Source of the DNA: Urechidicola croceus
GTDB lineage: Bacteria > Bacteroidota > Bacteroidia > Flavobacteriales > Flavobacteriaceae
Reading direction: 5' to 3'
NCBI GenBank assembly: GCA_905181865.1
Contig: CAJIZG010000004.1
Span: forward strand, 310,001 to 374,000
DNA length: 64,000 bases
Both the position numbers and the translations under genes were made by a program. Of the stretch, positions 8,132 through 15,429 are shown in pieces. Under the pieces are notes generated by a model. It had not been told where the DNA came from, searched no databases, and saw only the letters and a program-made list of their open reading frames with translations. Position 1 is the stretch's first letter. Each line of letters opens with the position of its first letter.

Positions 8132-8342
8132 TTAAATGATATCTATATCTTTTGCTATCCTATCAAAACTATTAGTATTTAAAAAGTCAAACTCGATTGG
8201 TACTATATTTTTATTTTTTAATAATTTCAGGAACTCTTTGTTTTTGTATAGTGCATTATATGAGCGCATGATTCATTTCTAGAAGGAAAGGAATGAACTA
8301 CTTTCCAATGTACCCTAAAGTTCCTGACAATAAAATTTTCAT
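8132..8342 (-). pseudogene. NAD(P)-binding (atypical SDR / NmrA-like) gene fragment
   Basis: The start MKILLSGTLGYIGK is a Rossmann nucleotide-binding motif, followed by an in-frame stop and then, after frameshifts, FIPFLLEMNHALI, KNKEFLKLLKNKN and IVPIEFDFLNTNSFDRIAKD before a stop. This matches the first 70 or so residues of extended or atypical SDR proteins; the rest is gone. It was the first gene of the minus-strand island and has its own palindromic site (C) upstream. Confidence 0.65.
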
Positions 8343-8446
8343 TCTTATAAATTTTACCACCTTTTTAATAAGGATACTAGTTCGGCAAATCATTTCATAA
8401 ACTAAAAGTAATTATTCTATCAATTGCAAGATGTCCAATCTTTTTA
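8343..8446. other. Leader between operator C and the dehydrogenase fragment
   Basis: A/T-rich sequence of about 100 bases on the downstream side of site C. No hairpin, promoter element or coding similarity stands out. Confidence 0.4.
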
Positions 8447-8478
8447 TTGTTTAAGTATTTTAACAAAACTTTAAACAA
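8447..8478. promoter_or_regulatory. Palindromic operator candidate C, upstream of the dehydrogenase fragment
   Basis: Perfect arms TTGTTTAA (8447-8454) and TTAAACAA (8471-8478) with a 16-base spacer, the same geometry as site B. Before the IS4 insertion this site lay in the region between the divergently oriented dehydrogenase and fasciclin genes. Confidence 0.65.
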
Positions 8479-8495
8479 TAATTTTATATTTTCTA

Positions 8496-8504
8496 AACCT
8501 TTTA
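8496..8504. repeat. Left copy of the 9-bp IS target duplication (AACCTTTTA)
   Basis: AACCTTTTA directly precedes the insertion sequence and is repeated exactly at 9805-9813 after it. Length and position fit IS4-family insertion. Confidence 0.8.
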
Positions 8505-9804
8505 CACTAGTGTCCACTTAAAATAAGTTAAAAACCAGTTGATTAGCATTTTGTTCATTGACATTATTGTAATCTGATTTCATAAGTAATTCATTTACAG
8601 GAGTTTTATCAAGTAATGATGCTGATAAAATTTGTATGATTTCATAAATTGAACGATTGATTTTTAAATCTTTTGCAATTATAGAAATTAAGCAATAAGT
8701 TATTATTGCAATGTTAATTTGTATGCGAACCGCATTTTCTGTTCTACCCCAAAAAGTTTTAACTTTTAAGTGTTGTTTTATCCATTTGAAGAATAATTCA
8801 ACTTGCCATCTTTGTTTATAAAGCAATGCAATATCTTGTGCTGATAACTCAAAATTATTTGTTAAAAACACTAATTTTTTTCCGTTTTCGCTATCAACGA
8901 ATTTTACTTTTCGTAATCTTTTCGGATAATCTTTAGAGGTATAGAATCCTTCTATTTTTCCAATTTGATCGTATTTAATACCAGTAGTTTTATCCACTTT
9001 ATTTGAATACATTCTTTTGAATTTTATATTAGATTTTGCTCTAACTACAAAATAAGCTTTCGCTTTTGTAATTCGATAAAGACGCTGATAATCTACATAA
9101 GCTCTGTCAAAAATATAATAAGCTAATGGTTCATAATCGATAACATCCATTGCATTAACATCGTGTATGTTTGCCTTTGTAATATGAATAAATACAGGGA
9201 TTTGAGTATTAACATCAAAAAGCGTATGCAACTTTATTCCTGCTTTTGTTTTACGGAAATGAGCCCAACAAAATACACTTAAACAAAGGTCAATTGTTGA
9301 AGAATCAAAAGCATAAATATTGCCTTTTATATCAAAAGTATCATTGCTGTTTTTTCGTTGAGCAATGGTAATTAAATGATTAGCAAACTCTTCAAATATT
9401 TTGTAGTTGCGTTTTTCATTTGCTTTTGATAAGTTACTGCGAGTTATATTTTTTCCAAATCCTAAATGATATGATTTTGATTGATGTGCTTCTATAGTAG
9501 TTGTCAAATCTCTCAGACTTTCTCTAGCAGATAGTTGACCAAAAATCATACATAATAATTGATTCCAACACGTAAAATGCTTAACAGATTTATTTCCAGA
9601 ATAGTTCGATGTTATTCTATCAAAAACACGTTGAGGAAGAAATTTAACCAATTGAGAAAATACATATTTACCTTGATTCATATTCGTAACTTTAATTTAC
9701 GAACATAACATTCATTTCAAATCGTCACGCTTCAAAATGAGACTTAAAATACAGATTTACAATAATTTCAAAGAACTTTGTTTAACTTTTAGTGGACACT
9801 AATG
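8505..9804 (-). mobile_element. Complete IS4-family insertion sequence (about 1300 bp)
   Basis: The element is bounded by near-perfect 14-bp terminal inverted repeats: CACTAGTGTCCACT at the left and, on the other strand, CATTAGTGTCCACT at the right, with one mismatch. It is flanked by a 9-bp direct duplication and contains one full-length transposase gene. Intact ends, intact frame and an exact target duplication indicate a recent insertion. It lies between the dehydrogenase fragment and the fasciclin gene. Confidence 0.9.
8518..9681 (-). CDS. IS4-family transposase
   Basis: The 387-residue protein has an N-terminal domain typical of IS4-group transposases (VFSQLVKFLPQRVFDRI, then CWNQLLCMIFGQLSARESLRD near residue 38), the first catalytic Asp in YAFDSSTIDLCLSVF near 125, the second in AYYIFDRAYVDY near 195, and the hallmark Y-(2)-R-(3)-E-(6)-K signature in YKQRWQVELFFKWIK near 290. 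Length and frame are intact, so it should be active. The stop lies within the left inverted repeat. Confidence 0.95.
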   Translation of the reverse strand: MNQGKYVFSQLVKFLPQRVFDRITSNYSGNKSVKHFTCWNQLLCMIFGQLSARESLRDLTTTIEAHQSKSYHLGFGKNITRSNLSKANEKRNYKIFEEFANHLITIAQRKNSNDTFDIKGNIYAFDSSTIDLCLSVFCWAHFRKTKAGIKLHTLFDVNTQIPVFIHITKANIHDVNAMDVIDYEPLAYYIFDRAYVDYQRLYRITKAKAYFVVRAKSNIKFKRMYSNKVDKTTGIKYDQIGKIEGFYTSKDYPKRLRKVKFVDSENGKKLVFLTNNFELSAQDIALLYKQRWQVELFFKWIKQHLKVKTFWGRTENAVRIQINIAIITYCLISIIAKDLKINRSIYEIIQILSASLLDKTPVNELLMKSDYNNVNEQNANQLVFNLF

Positions 9805-9813
9805 AACCTTTTA
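9805..9813. repeat. Right copy of the 9-bp IS target duplication (AACCTTTTA)
   Basis: Exact repeat of 8496-8504. Removing the IS and one copy restores a continuous intergenic region between site C and the fasciclin start. Confidence 0.8.
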
Positions 9814-9838
9814 ATTATCTTTGGTTAAAATTAAACAA
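9807..9838. promoter_or_regulatory. Weak palindromic site D upstream of the fasciclin gene
   Basis: TTAAACAA at 9831-9838 is a perfect half-site; the partner position 16 bases away holds CCTTTTAA (5 of 8 matches to TTGTTTAA). The IS target duplication overlaps this weak arm. It is eight bases upstream of the ATG at 9846. I rate it less certain than sites A-C. Confidence 0.35.
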
Positions 9839-9845
9839 TAATATT

Positions 9846-10436
9846 ATGAGAATTAACAATTTAATGATTGCCTTTGCCATGACCGGATTTATCTTTAGTA
9901 CTGCTTGTGTTAATAATAGAAAAGAGAATAAGCAAAATGAAACAAAAGAAATAACTACTGAAAATGTTACAGAAGTAGAAGTAGTTAAACAAACACCTAC
10001 TATTGTCGGGGTTGCAGTTGCCAATGAAAATTTTTCAACACTAGTAGCAGCGGTTAAAGCAGCAGGTTTAGTTGAAACACTTAATGGAGATGGTCCTTTT
10101 ACAGTTTTTGCTCCAGTAAATTCAGCCTTTGAGAAATTGCCAGAAGGTACCGTCGCAGGATTGTTAAAACCGGAAAGTAAAGAAGCATTAACTTCACTTT
10201 TAACCTATCACGTAGTCGCAGGTAAATTTATGGCTGCCGATGTTTTAAAGGCTATCGGTGACAATAATGGGGAATTCTCAATTCCTACCGTACAAGGAGG
10301 AGCACTTACTGCTTCAATAAGTGATGGAAATGTCATCTTAACAGACGCAAAAGGAAACACTTCTAAAATTATTATTACGGATGTAGCAGCTTCAAATGGT
10401 GTAATTCATGCTATTGACAGTGTAGTTATGCCATAA
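9846..10436 (+). CDS. Fasciclin-domain lipoprotein
   Basis: The start is placed at the ATG at 9846: the frame is open upstream to 9792, but those codons come from the IS end and the target duplication. The protein begins MRINNLMIAFAMTGF and has a lipobox FSTAC, so it is a lipoprotein of about 196 residues. A charged linker (Glu/Asn/Lys) leads to one FAS1 domain: ENFSTLVAAVKAAGLVETL, GPFTVFAPVNSAFEKLP, LTSLLTYHVVAGKF, and the H-box end ASNGVIHAIDSVVMP. FAS1 domains mediate adhesion or protein contacts. Fasciclin genes often accompany light-response clusters in Flavobacteriia. It ends at a clear terminator. Confidence 0.9.
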   Translation: MRINNLMIAFAMTGFIFSTACVNNRKENKQNETKEITTENVTEVEVVKQTPTIVGVAVANENFSTLVAAVKAAGLVETLNGDGPFTVFAPVNSAFEKLPEGTVAGLLKPESKEALTSLLTYHVVAGKFMAADVLKAIGDNNGEFSIPTVQGGALTASISDGNVILTDAKGNTSKIIITDVAASNGVIHAIDSVVMP

Positions 10437-10462
10437 GAAAAATAGTTTCCCTTGCTAGTAAT

Positions 10463-10500
10463 AACCGCCATTAGAAAATAATCTGATGGCGGTTTTTATT
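10463..10500 (+). terminator. Rho-independent terminator of the fasciclin gene
   Basis: Stem AACCGCCAT (10463-10471) pairs with ATGGCGGTT (10485-10493), followed by a T-rich tract, 27 bases after the stop. Confidence 0.85.
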
Positions 10501-10546
10501 AGTATATGGTAGCGATGTTTTTATTAATAAGTAACATTAAATATAC

Positions 10547-11314
10547 TTAATGGTTTATTATTTTTCGAATCCCAATAAAGAGGATAATAAAAAGTGAATA
10601 TGCTATAAAAAACAGAAAAATATAATTTTCTAAACCTACGATAAGCATAATACTTATTATCAATAACTGAAATCCAAGGCCAAAAGTTGAGATTGCAGTC
10701 ATAAACAAATTAGGGAAATACTTGCTTTCAGCAGCATTCTTATCCAAATTATAAATTATTTTATCAAATACCCCGTAGAGCAAAGTATAAAGTTTGAATA
10801 GAATAGTTACGCTACGTTGGCTTTCACCATTGAGAGCAATTGGTATTTGGTTTTCAATAATTCGACTTGTCTTATCACCGTTATATCTATTCCTAAGAAT
10901 AACACAATAATAATTGTATAAAGTTCCTTGTAACTGAATCGCTATAAAAGCCAATATCATATATACAAATGGACCTTGTGTAACATACCATATCGTTATT
11001 AAAATAAAAAAATTCAGAATAATATCTGAAACAGAATCTAAGTATCGGCCTGTATAAGATGGCTTTTTGTTGACACGTGCCAATTCACCATCTGCAGCAT
11101 CTAATATTGATTTTAAGATTAAGAAAAAAGCAGTTGCCCAATAGTATTGGTTCAGTATACATAGGATAGCTAAAAAACCAGAAATTATAAAACTAATGGT
11201 TACATGGATTGGTGTTATTGATGTGTCTTTTAGTGATTTTGCAATAACCTTGGCAATAGGTCTTCCGTAATCTGATAAATCAAAAAATTGATTTTTTTTG
11301 GGCAGTTTTGACAA
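10547..11314 (-). CDS. CDP-alcohol phosphatidyltransferase family membrane protein
   Basis: The family transfers a phosphatidyl group from a CDP-lipid to an alcohol within the membrane. The complete signature D-x2-D-G-x2-A-R-x8-G-x3-D-x3-D is visible as DAADGELAR, YTGRYLD and SVSD around residues 88-113. Six or so hydrophobic segments span the 255 residues. The acceptor alcohol cannot be read from sequence. The frame starts with TTG at 11314; I found no in-frame ATG upstream before the sequence turns non-coding, so TTG is the likely start. It converges on the fasciclin gene. Confidence 0.88.
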   Translation of the reverse strand: MSKLPKKNQFFDLSDYGRPIAKVIAKSLKDTSITPIHVTISFIISGFLAILCILNQYYWATAFFLILKSILDAADGELARVNKKPSYTGRYLDSVSDIILNFFILITIWYVTQGPFVYMILAFIAIQLQGTLYNYYCVILRNRYNGDKTSRIIENQIPIALNGESQRSVTILFKLYTLLYGVFDKIIYNLDKNAAESKYFPNLFMTAISTFGLGFQLLIISIMLIVGLENYIFLFFIAYSLFIILFIGIRKIINH

Positions 11315-11449
11315 AGTTTGTAGGCTTTTTAAATTTAAATATATTTTATGAGAAATGAGATGAATTTAAGTTCGTTGGGTCTAATCATAATTATAGAGTC
11401 ATTTTCCAAGAACAAATTTAGTTATTTTTATGGACTTACTTTTAAATTT
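11315..11449. other. Spacer between the CDP-alcohol transferase and the comM remnant
   Basis: A/T-rich, no recognised gene. A minus-strand open frame across 11399-11599 is probably fortuitous, because the plus strand here carries the comM remnant. Confidence 0.5.
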
Positions 11450-11688
11450 TTTAATCAATAAAACATTGTATAAAAATTTCAGTAGCGGAAGGCTACAATG
11501 TTTTATTAATTGGAGTCGCCGGGAAGTAAAAAAAAAATACTCGCATAAGGCTATCAATAATTCTATCTCGAATGACTTTGCGTGAGGCTTTAGAAACAAG
11601 TAAAATGCATTCGCTTGTGGGAAGAATTAATGTAAATAGTAGTTTTATGAATCTACCCCCTTTTAAAATCCGATATCATACTATTTAA
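11450..11688 (+). pseudogene. Decayed fragment of comM (YifB / Mg-chelatase-like AAA+ ATPase)
   Basis: The best preserved part (from 11551) reads LSIILSRMTLREALETSKMH, then SLVGRINVNSSFMNLPPF, then KIRYHTI and a stop, the segment after the Walker A motif in ComM. Upstream, the DNA still resembles the codons for GGHNVLLIG and for a worn P-loop, but with indels. Only about 75 of some 510 residues are represented. ComM aids branch migration during natural transformation; this copy cannot work. Confidence 0.65.
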
Positions 11689-12021
11689 TATGTAGAATTT
11701 GTAGGTGAAATATATAATATTGTTTGTATTTCCATTGATTTACTCAATATTTGTAATAAGATGTATCTTTGAGAAATTCGAAATTAATTTCAAATAAACG
11801 TAGAATGATTTAGAGATTACTACTTATCCAAAAAACGTGTAACGGACGGTTTTCCCTGTGATGAGAACACCCTAGTTAATCAATTTTTATAAAAGGTGAA
11901 TGTTTTTAATTGGAAGTCCGCTTATGCAAATTAACAATTATGAGTTGTTAGTCTTATTGACAAATCCTAGTTTTTAAAGCAGTCTGTAAAGTTTTTACTA
12001 TTAGTGGATTATAATATTTAA
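11689..12021. other. Intergenic sequence, no gene recognised
   Basis: About 330 bases of A/T-rich sequence between two gene remnants. The last 20 or so bases before 12022 may be worn codons of the DHDPS-family gene; otherwise I see no promoter, hairpin or protein similarity. Confidence 0.4.
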
Positions 12022-12503
12022 GTGACCTTGGATATGTTCGAAGATTTGTTAAAAAATTGCAGTAATATATCAGCAGTGAAGGAGTCTACTCGAGATGTTT
12101 CAAATGTAACACGAATCAAAAATAGATTTGGAGATCGTTTAAAAATAATGACGGGTGTTTTTACCGTGGCACTAGAAAGTTTGTTAATGTGTGCAGATGG
12201 ATGGGTTGCTAGTTTAGTTTGTGCATTTCCGTTAGAAACTGTGGCAATTTACGAATTGAAAAAGGCAGGAAGAATACAAGAAGAGATTGAAATTTATCGT
12301 TGGTTTTTGCCTTTGTTAGAGTTAGATATTAGTCCTAAATTGTGCAAAATATTAAATTGGCACAGGTGTATACAGGTATTGGTACAGAGTATGTCCGTAA
12401 ACCAAGATTACCGCTATATGGAGAAGAAAGAAAACACATAATTCAGATTATTGAAGAAGGATTGAAAACGCGTCTAACTTTACCTGACTATAAAAATTTA
12501 TAA
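12022..12503 (+). pseudogene. Dihydrodipicolinate synthase (DapA)-family protein, beheaded and frameshifted
   Basis: Only the second half of a DHDPS-family TIM barrel remains. It includes the Schiff-base Lys in ISAVKESTRDVSNV, then RLKIMTGVFTVALESLLMC and ETVAIYELKKAGR. The frame breaks near 12342, where one G appears to be missing; the downstream frame continues as KLAQVYTGIGTEYVRKPRLP and RLTLPDYKNL up to a TAA at 12501-12503. About 135 N-terminal residues are absent. Paired with the following dehydrogenase, it resembles hydroxyproline-degradation enzymes that make ketoglutarate semialdehyde, but that pathway role is inferred from gene order. Confidence 0.8.
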
Positions 12504-12504
12504 A

Positions 12505-14088
12505 ATGATTACAGGAAAAAATTATATTGGCAATACCCTTTCTTCGAAAGGAACAATTTCTTATAAAACATTTAATCCACAATTGAATGTTGAAAATCCA
12601 ACTGAATTCTTAGAAGCCACAAGGGAGGAAATCAGTATTGCATTGGGATTAGCTTCAGAGGCATACAAAGCATTTAGAAAAAAAGATGGAAAGCAAAAGG
12701 CACTTTTTTTAAATACTATTGCAGATGAAATTTTGAATTTAGAGGATGAATTAATAAATACATATTGTGAAGAATCTGGTTTGACAGTAGGCAGAGCTCA
12801 AGGAGAACGAGGTCGCACCATTGGACAGTTGCGTTCATTTGCTACATTGGTAGAAAATGGTTCATGGGTAGAAGCAAGTATAGACCCCGCAGATCCTGAT
12901 TGCAGTCCAATGGCCAAATCAGATGTACGAAAGATGTTCATGCCTTTGGGCCCAGTAGTAGTGTTTGGTGCGAGTAATTTTCCTTTGGCGTATTCTACGG
13001 CAGGTGGAGATACTGCTGCAGCCTTGGCTGCTGGATGTCCTGTAATTATTAAGTCTCATCCAATGCATGCTGGGACTGGAGAATTAGTAGCCTCAGCCGT
13101 TATTAAAGCGGCAGAAAAAACAGGAATGCCTAACGGTGTGTTTTCGAATATTAATGCTGGCGGCATTTCAGTAGGTTCTCAATTGGTTTCTCATAGCAGC
13201 GTAAAGGCTGTTGGTTTTACAGGAAGTATTAGAGGAGGAAGAGCACTGTTGGATTTAGCTTCAAAAAGGGACGAACCAATTCCAGTTTTTGCAGAAATGG
13301 GATCTGTAAATCCTGTGGTAATGTTACCGAAAGCATTGGAAAATAGAGCGACTGATTTAGGAAAGATCTATGCTGGATCTATAACCTTAGGTACAGGTCA
13401 ATTCTGTACGAATCCAGGACTGATTTTTGGATTAAAAGGAAAGGGTCTTTCAATTTTTGTACAAACTTTGGGTGAAGAGATTTTAAGAGTAGTACCAATG
13501 AGTATGCTACATCCAAATATCCTAGGTGCATATGAGGGTAATAAAGCAAGGGCTATTTCTCAGGAAAATACAAATATTGTTGCAAATTATAATGCAGATG
13601 TAAAAGCGAATTATGCCCAACAGGGAGTATTAACGGTAGACGGTGCTGTGTTTTCAGAAAACCCGACTTTACATCAAGAGGTATTTGGGCCATTTTCAAT
13701 TGTTGTACAATGTGATGATAAAGAACAATTGGAAACAATAATTTCAAAATTAGAAGGGCAGTTAACAGGTACAGTGATTGCAGATAATAATGAAGAGCAA
13801 AATTATGAAGATTTAATAAGTACGCTTCAGAATAGAGTTGGAAGGCTTGTTTTTAACGGCGTTCCTACTGGCGTAGAAGTGACTGCTGCGATGCATCATG
13901 GTGGACCTTATCCTGCATCTACAGATAGTAGATTTACCGCAGTAGGAATCCATTCCATAAAAAGATGGGTTAGGCCTATTAGTTATCAAGATTGGCCAAA
14001 TAATTTATTGCCGAAGGAACTTCAAAATGAAAATCCTCTCGGTATTACTAGGTCAATTAATGGTGAAATTTCTACACGTAAAATTTAG
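12505..14088 (+). CDS. Aldehyde dehydrogenase, likely 2,5-dioxovalerate (ketoglutarate semialdehyde) dehydrogenase
   Basis: The family oxidises 2-ketoglutarate semialdehyde to 2-ketoglutarate. The 527-residue product has the ALDH landmarks: FGASNFPLAYSTAGGDTA near residue 155, KSHPMHAGTGELV for cofactor binding, GFTGSIRGGRAL near 245, the general base Glu in PVFAEMGSVNPV and the nucleophile Cys in LGTGQFCTNPG near 301. The SHP in place of the usual KPS and the PLAYSTAGGD form are typical of the KGSADH group. The gene is full-length. It starts one base after the stop of the broken DHDPS-family gene and its stop overlaps a decayed DUF885 gene, so it is an intact survivor in an eroded operon. 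Confidence 0.85.
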   Translation: MITGKNYIGNTLSSKGTISYKTFNPQLNVENPTEFLEATREEISIALGLASEAYKAFRKKDGKQKALFLNTIADEILNLEDELINTYCEESGLTVGRAQGERGRTIGQLRSFATLVENGSWVEASIDPADPDCSPMAKSDVRKMFMPLGPVVVFGASNFPLAYSTAGGDTAAALAAGCPVIIKSHPMHAGTGELVASAVIKAAEKTGMPNGVFSNINAGGISVGSQLVSHSSVKAVGFTGSIRGGRALLDLASKRDEPIPVFAEMGSVNPVVMLPKALENRATDLGKIYAGSITLGTGQFCTNPGLIFGLKGKGLSIFVQTLGEEILRVVPMSMLHPNILGAYEGNKARAISQENTNIVANYNADVKANYAQQGVLTVDGAVFSENPTLHQEVFGPFSIVVQCDDKEQLETIISKLEGQLTGTVIADNNEEQNYEDLISTLQNRVGRLVFNGVPTGVEVTAAMHHGGPYPASTDSRFTAVGIHSIKRWVRPISYQDWPNNLLPKELQNENPLGITRSINGEISTRKI

Positions 14089-14867
14089 TGATATGCGTTT
14101 GTTTCGATGTTTTTTTAGTACTTGTTTTGACTAGTTTTAGTTTTTATAATATGAATACCCAAGACAACTCATTAGTTAAATTAGATTCCGTAATATCAAA
14201 ACATGAAAAGCATAAGAGCTATGATAATACGTTGCATCCTTTAGGTCTTTTTACAAAGGAGTATTACAAATCTGAGGCGAGTTTTGCTTCGAGTTTGTTC
14301 GTTGAATTGAAAATAATTTCGACGGATCAATTGATTGTGACAGACTAAATTTCATATCAACTTCTCGGGTTTGTTTTAGAAGATAAAGTCTCGTATTACA
14401 AATTTGAGCGTTATCTTAATCCTTTATTGTCAGACGCTGGTTTTCCTAATAGTTTAGGGTTCAATGTTAGGCCGTTGAATGACTAGAGATCAGTAATAAA
14501 CTATTTGAATAAATTAAATGCTATTCCTGAATTTGTAGACCAGCATTTTGTGAATTTAAGAGAAGGGTTGGAAAAAGGAGTATCGCAACCTCTTGTAATA
14601 GATGAAGGATATGAAACTAGTTATAATGATCATATCGTTGACAAGTTCACCAAAAGTTATTTTTACATACCTTTTGAAAATTTACCGATAGATTTAACCG
14701 AATCCCAGAAAGCTTCAGTTATGATGGCGGCAAAGATTTCCATTGAAAAAAATGTAATACCTCAATTTAAAAGAGATCGAACTTTTTTTGAAAACGAGTA
14801 CTATCCTAAAACTAGAAAAACTCTCGGAGTTTCTGAAACGCCAAATGGGGAATCCTATTATCAAGAT
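14088..14867 (+). pseudogene. DUF885-family protein with nonsense mutations
   Basis: A GTG at 14088 overlaps the stop of the dehydrogenase gene and begins a signal-like segment (VFLVLVLTSFSF). One reading frame then gives SLVKLDSVISKHEKHKSYDN, a TAA stop at 14346, ISYQLLGFVLEDKVSYYKF, a TAG stop near 14482, and NYLNKLNAIPEFVDQHF through TLGVSETPNGESYYQD. No frameshift is needed, only two stops, and the C-terminal half with the metal-site motif is missing. DUF885 proteins are secreted, probable peptidases. The gene looks recently disabled and deleted at its 3' side. Confidence 0.75.
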
Positions 14868-15408
14868 AGTTCTCCGAATTTAGTAATCATTAATACTTTT
14901 AATAATATTGATGCGTAACCTGATTGGAGTAGTGTTGGAGATCTTTTTCCAGCTGTAAAAATGGCTGATATTAGTACGAACGAATTATCAGTTAACATGG
15001 CTACAATTTTTTTACGGGATATGGGTAATGAAGTTCAGGGTGTTGATGTAGTTCCTAGTGAAGATTTTAATATTATGAAAATTCTCTATCACAATGTAAA
15101 AGAAACAGATGTACATTTAAAGTGGCAAAAGGAAAAATGGAAACCGATGATTCAAAAGGCCATAAATGAAGGAAAATACGAGTATGAAAGGTTGGATAAA
15201 TTCAAGAATAGTATATCCAAGTTCTAGCAAATTCCCTTATACAATTTCTAATCATGATTTCTTTTGATCAATAACAGATGTATTAAGCCCACATTTTAAG
15301 GTACCTTTTGTAGAAGGTTTTTTCGATGATATATCGGGCAATGTGAGCGGGCCAAGAAACAGTTTAATGTATAGATTGGTGAGTTTTGTAACGACGAATA
15401 CAGAATAA
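14868..15408 (+). pseudogene. Remnant of an unrecognised secreted protein
   Basis: In frame with the DUF885 remnant come NLVIINTFNNIDA, a stop, DWSSVGDLFPAVKMADIST, then an open stretch with MATIFLRDMGNEVQGVDVV and TDVHLKWQKEKWKPMIQKA, ending at 15227. A second short piece, PHFKVPFVEGFFDDISGN to VTTNTE, ends near 15408. They read as parts of one protein with conserved polar blocks, but I do not recognise a family. The junction with DUF885 seems to be a deletion point. Confidence 0.4.
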
Positions 15409-15429
15409 AATATTTTATATTTTTATTAA

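Noticed and set aside
9792-9845. Eighteen extra N-terminal codons of the fasciclin gene
   Set aside because: They come from the IS end and target duplication; the signal peptide starts at the ATG at 9846.
11399-11599. A minus-strand gene of 66 codons
   Set aside because: No protein-like composition, and the opposite strand carries the recognisable comM remnant.
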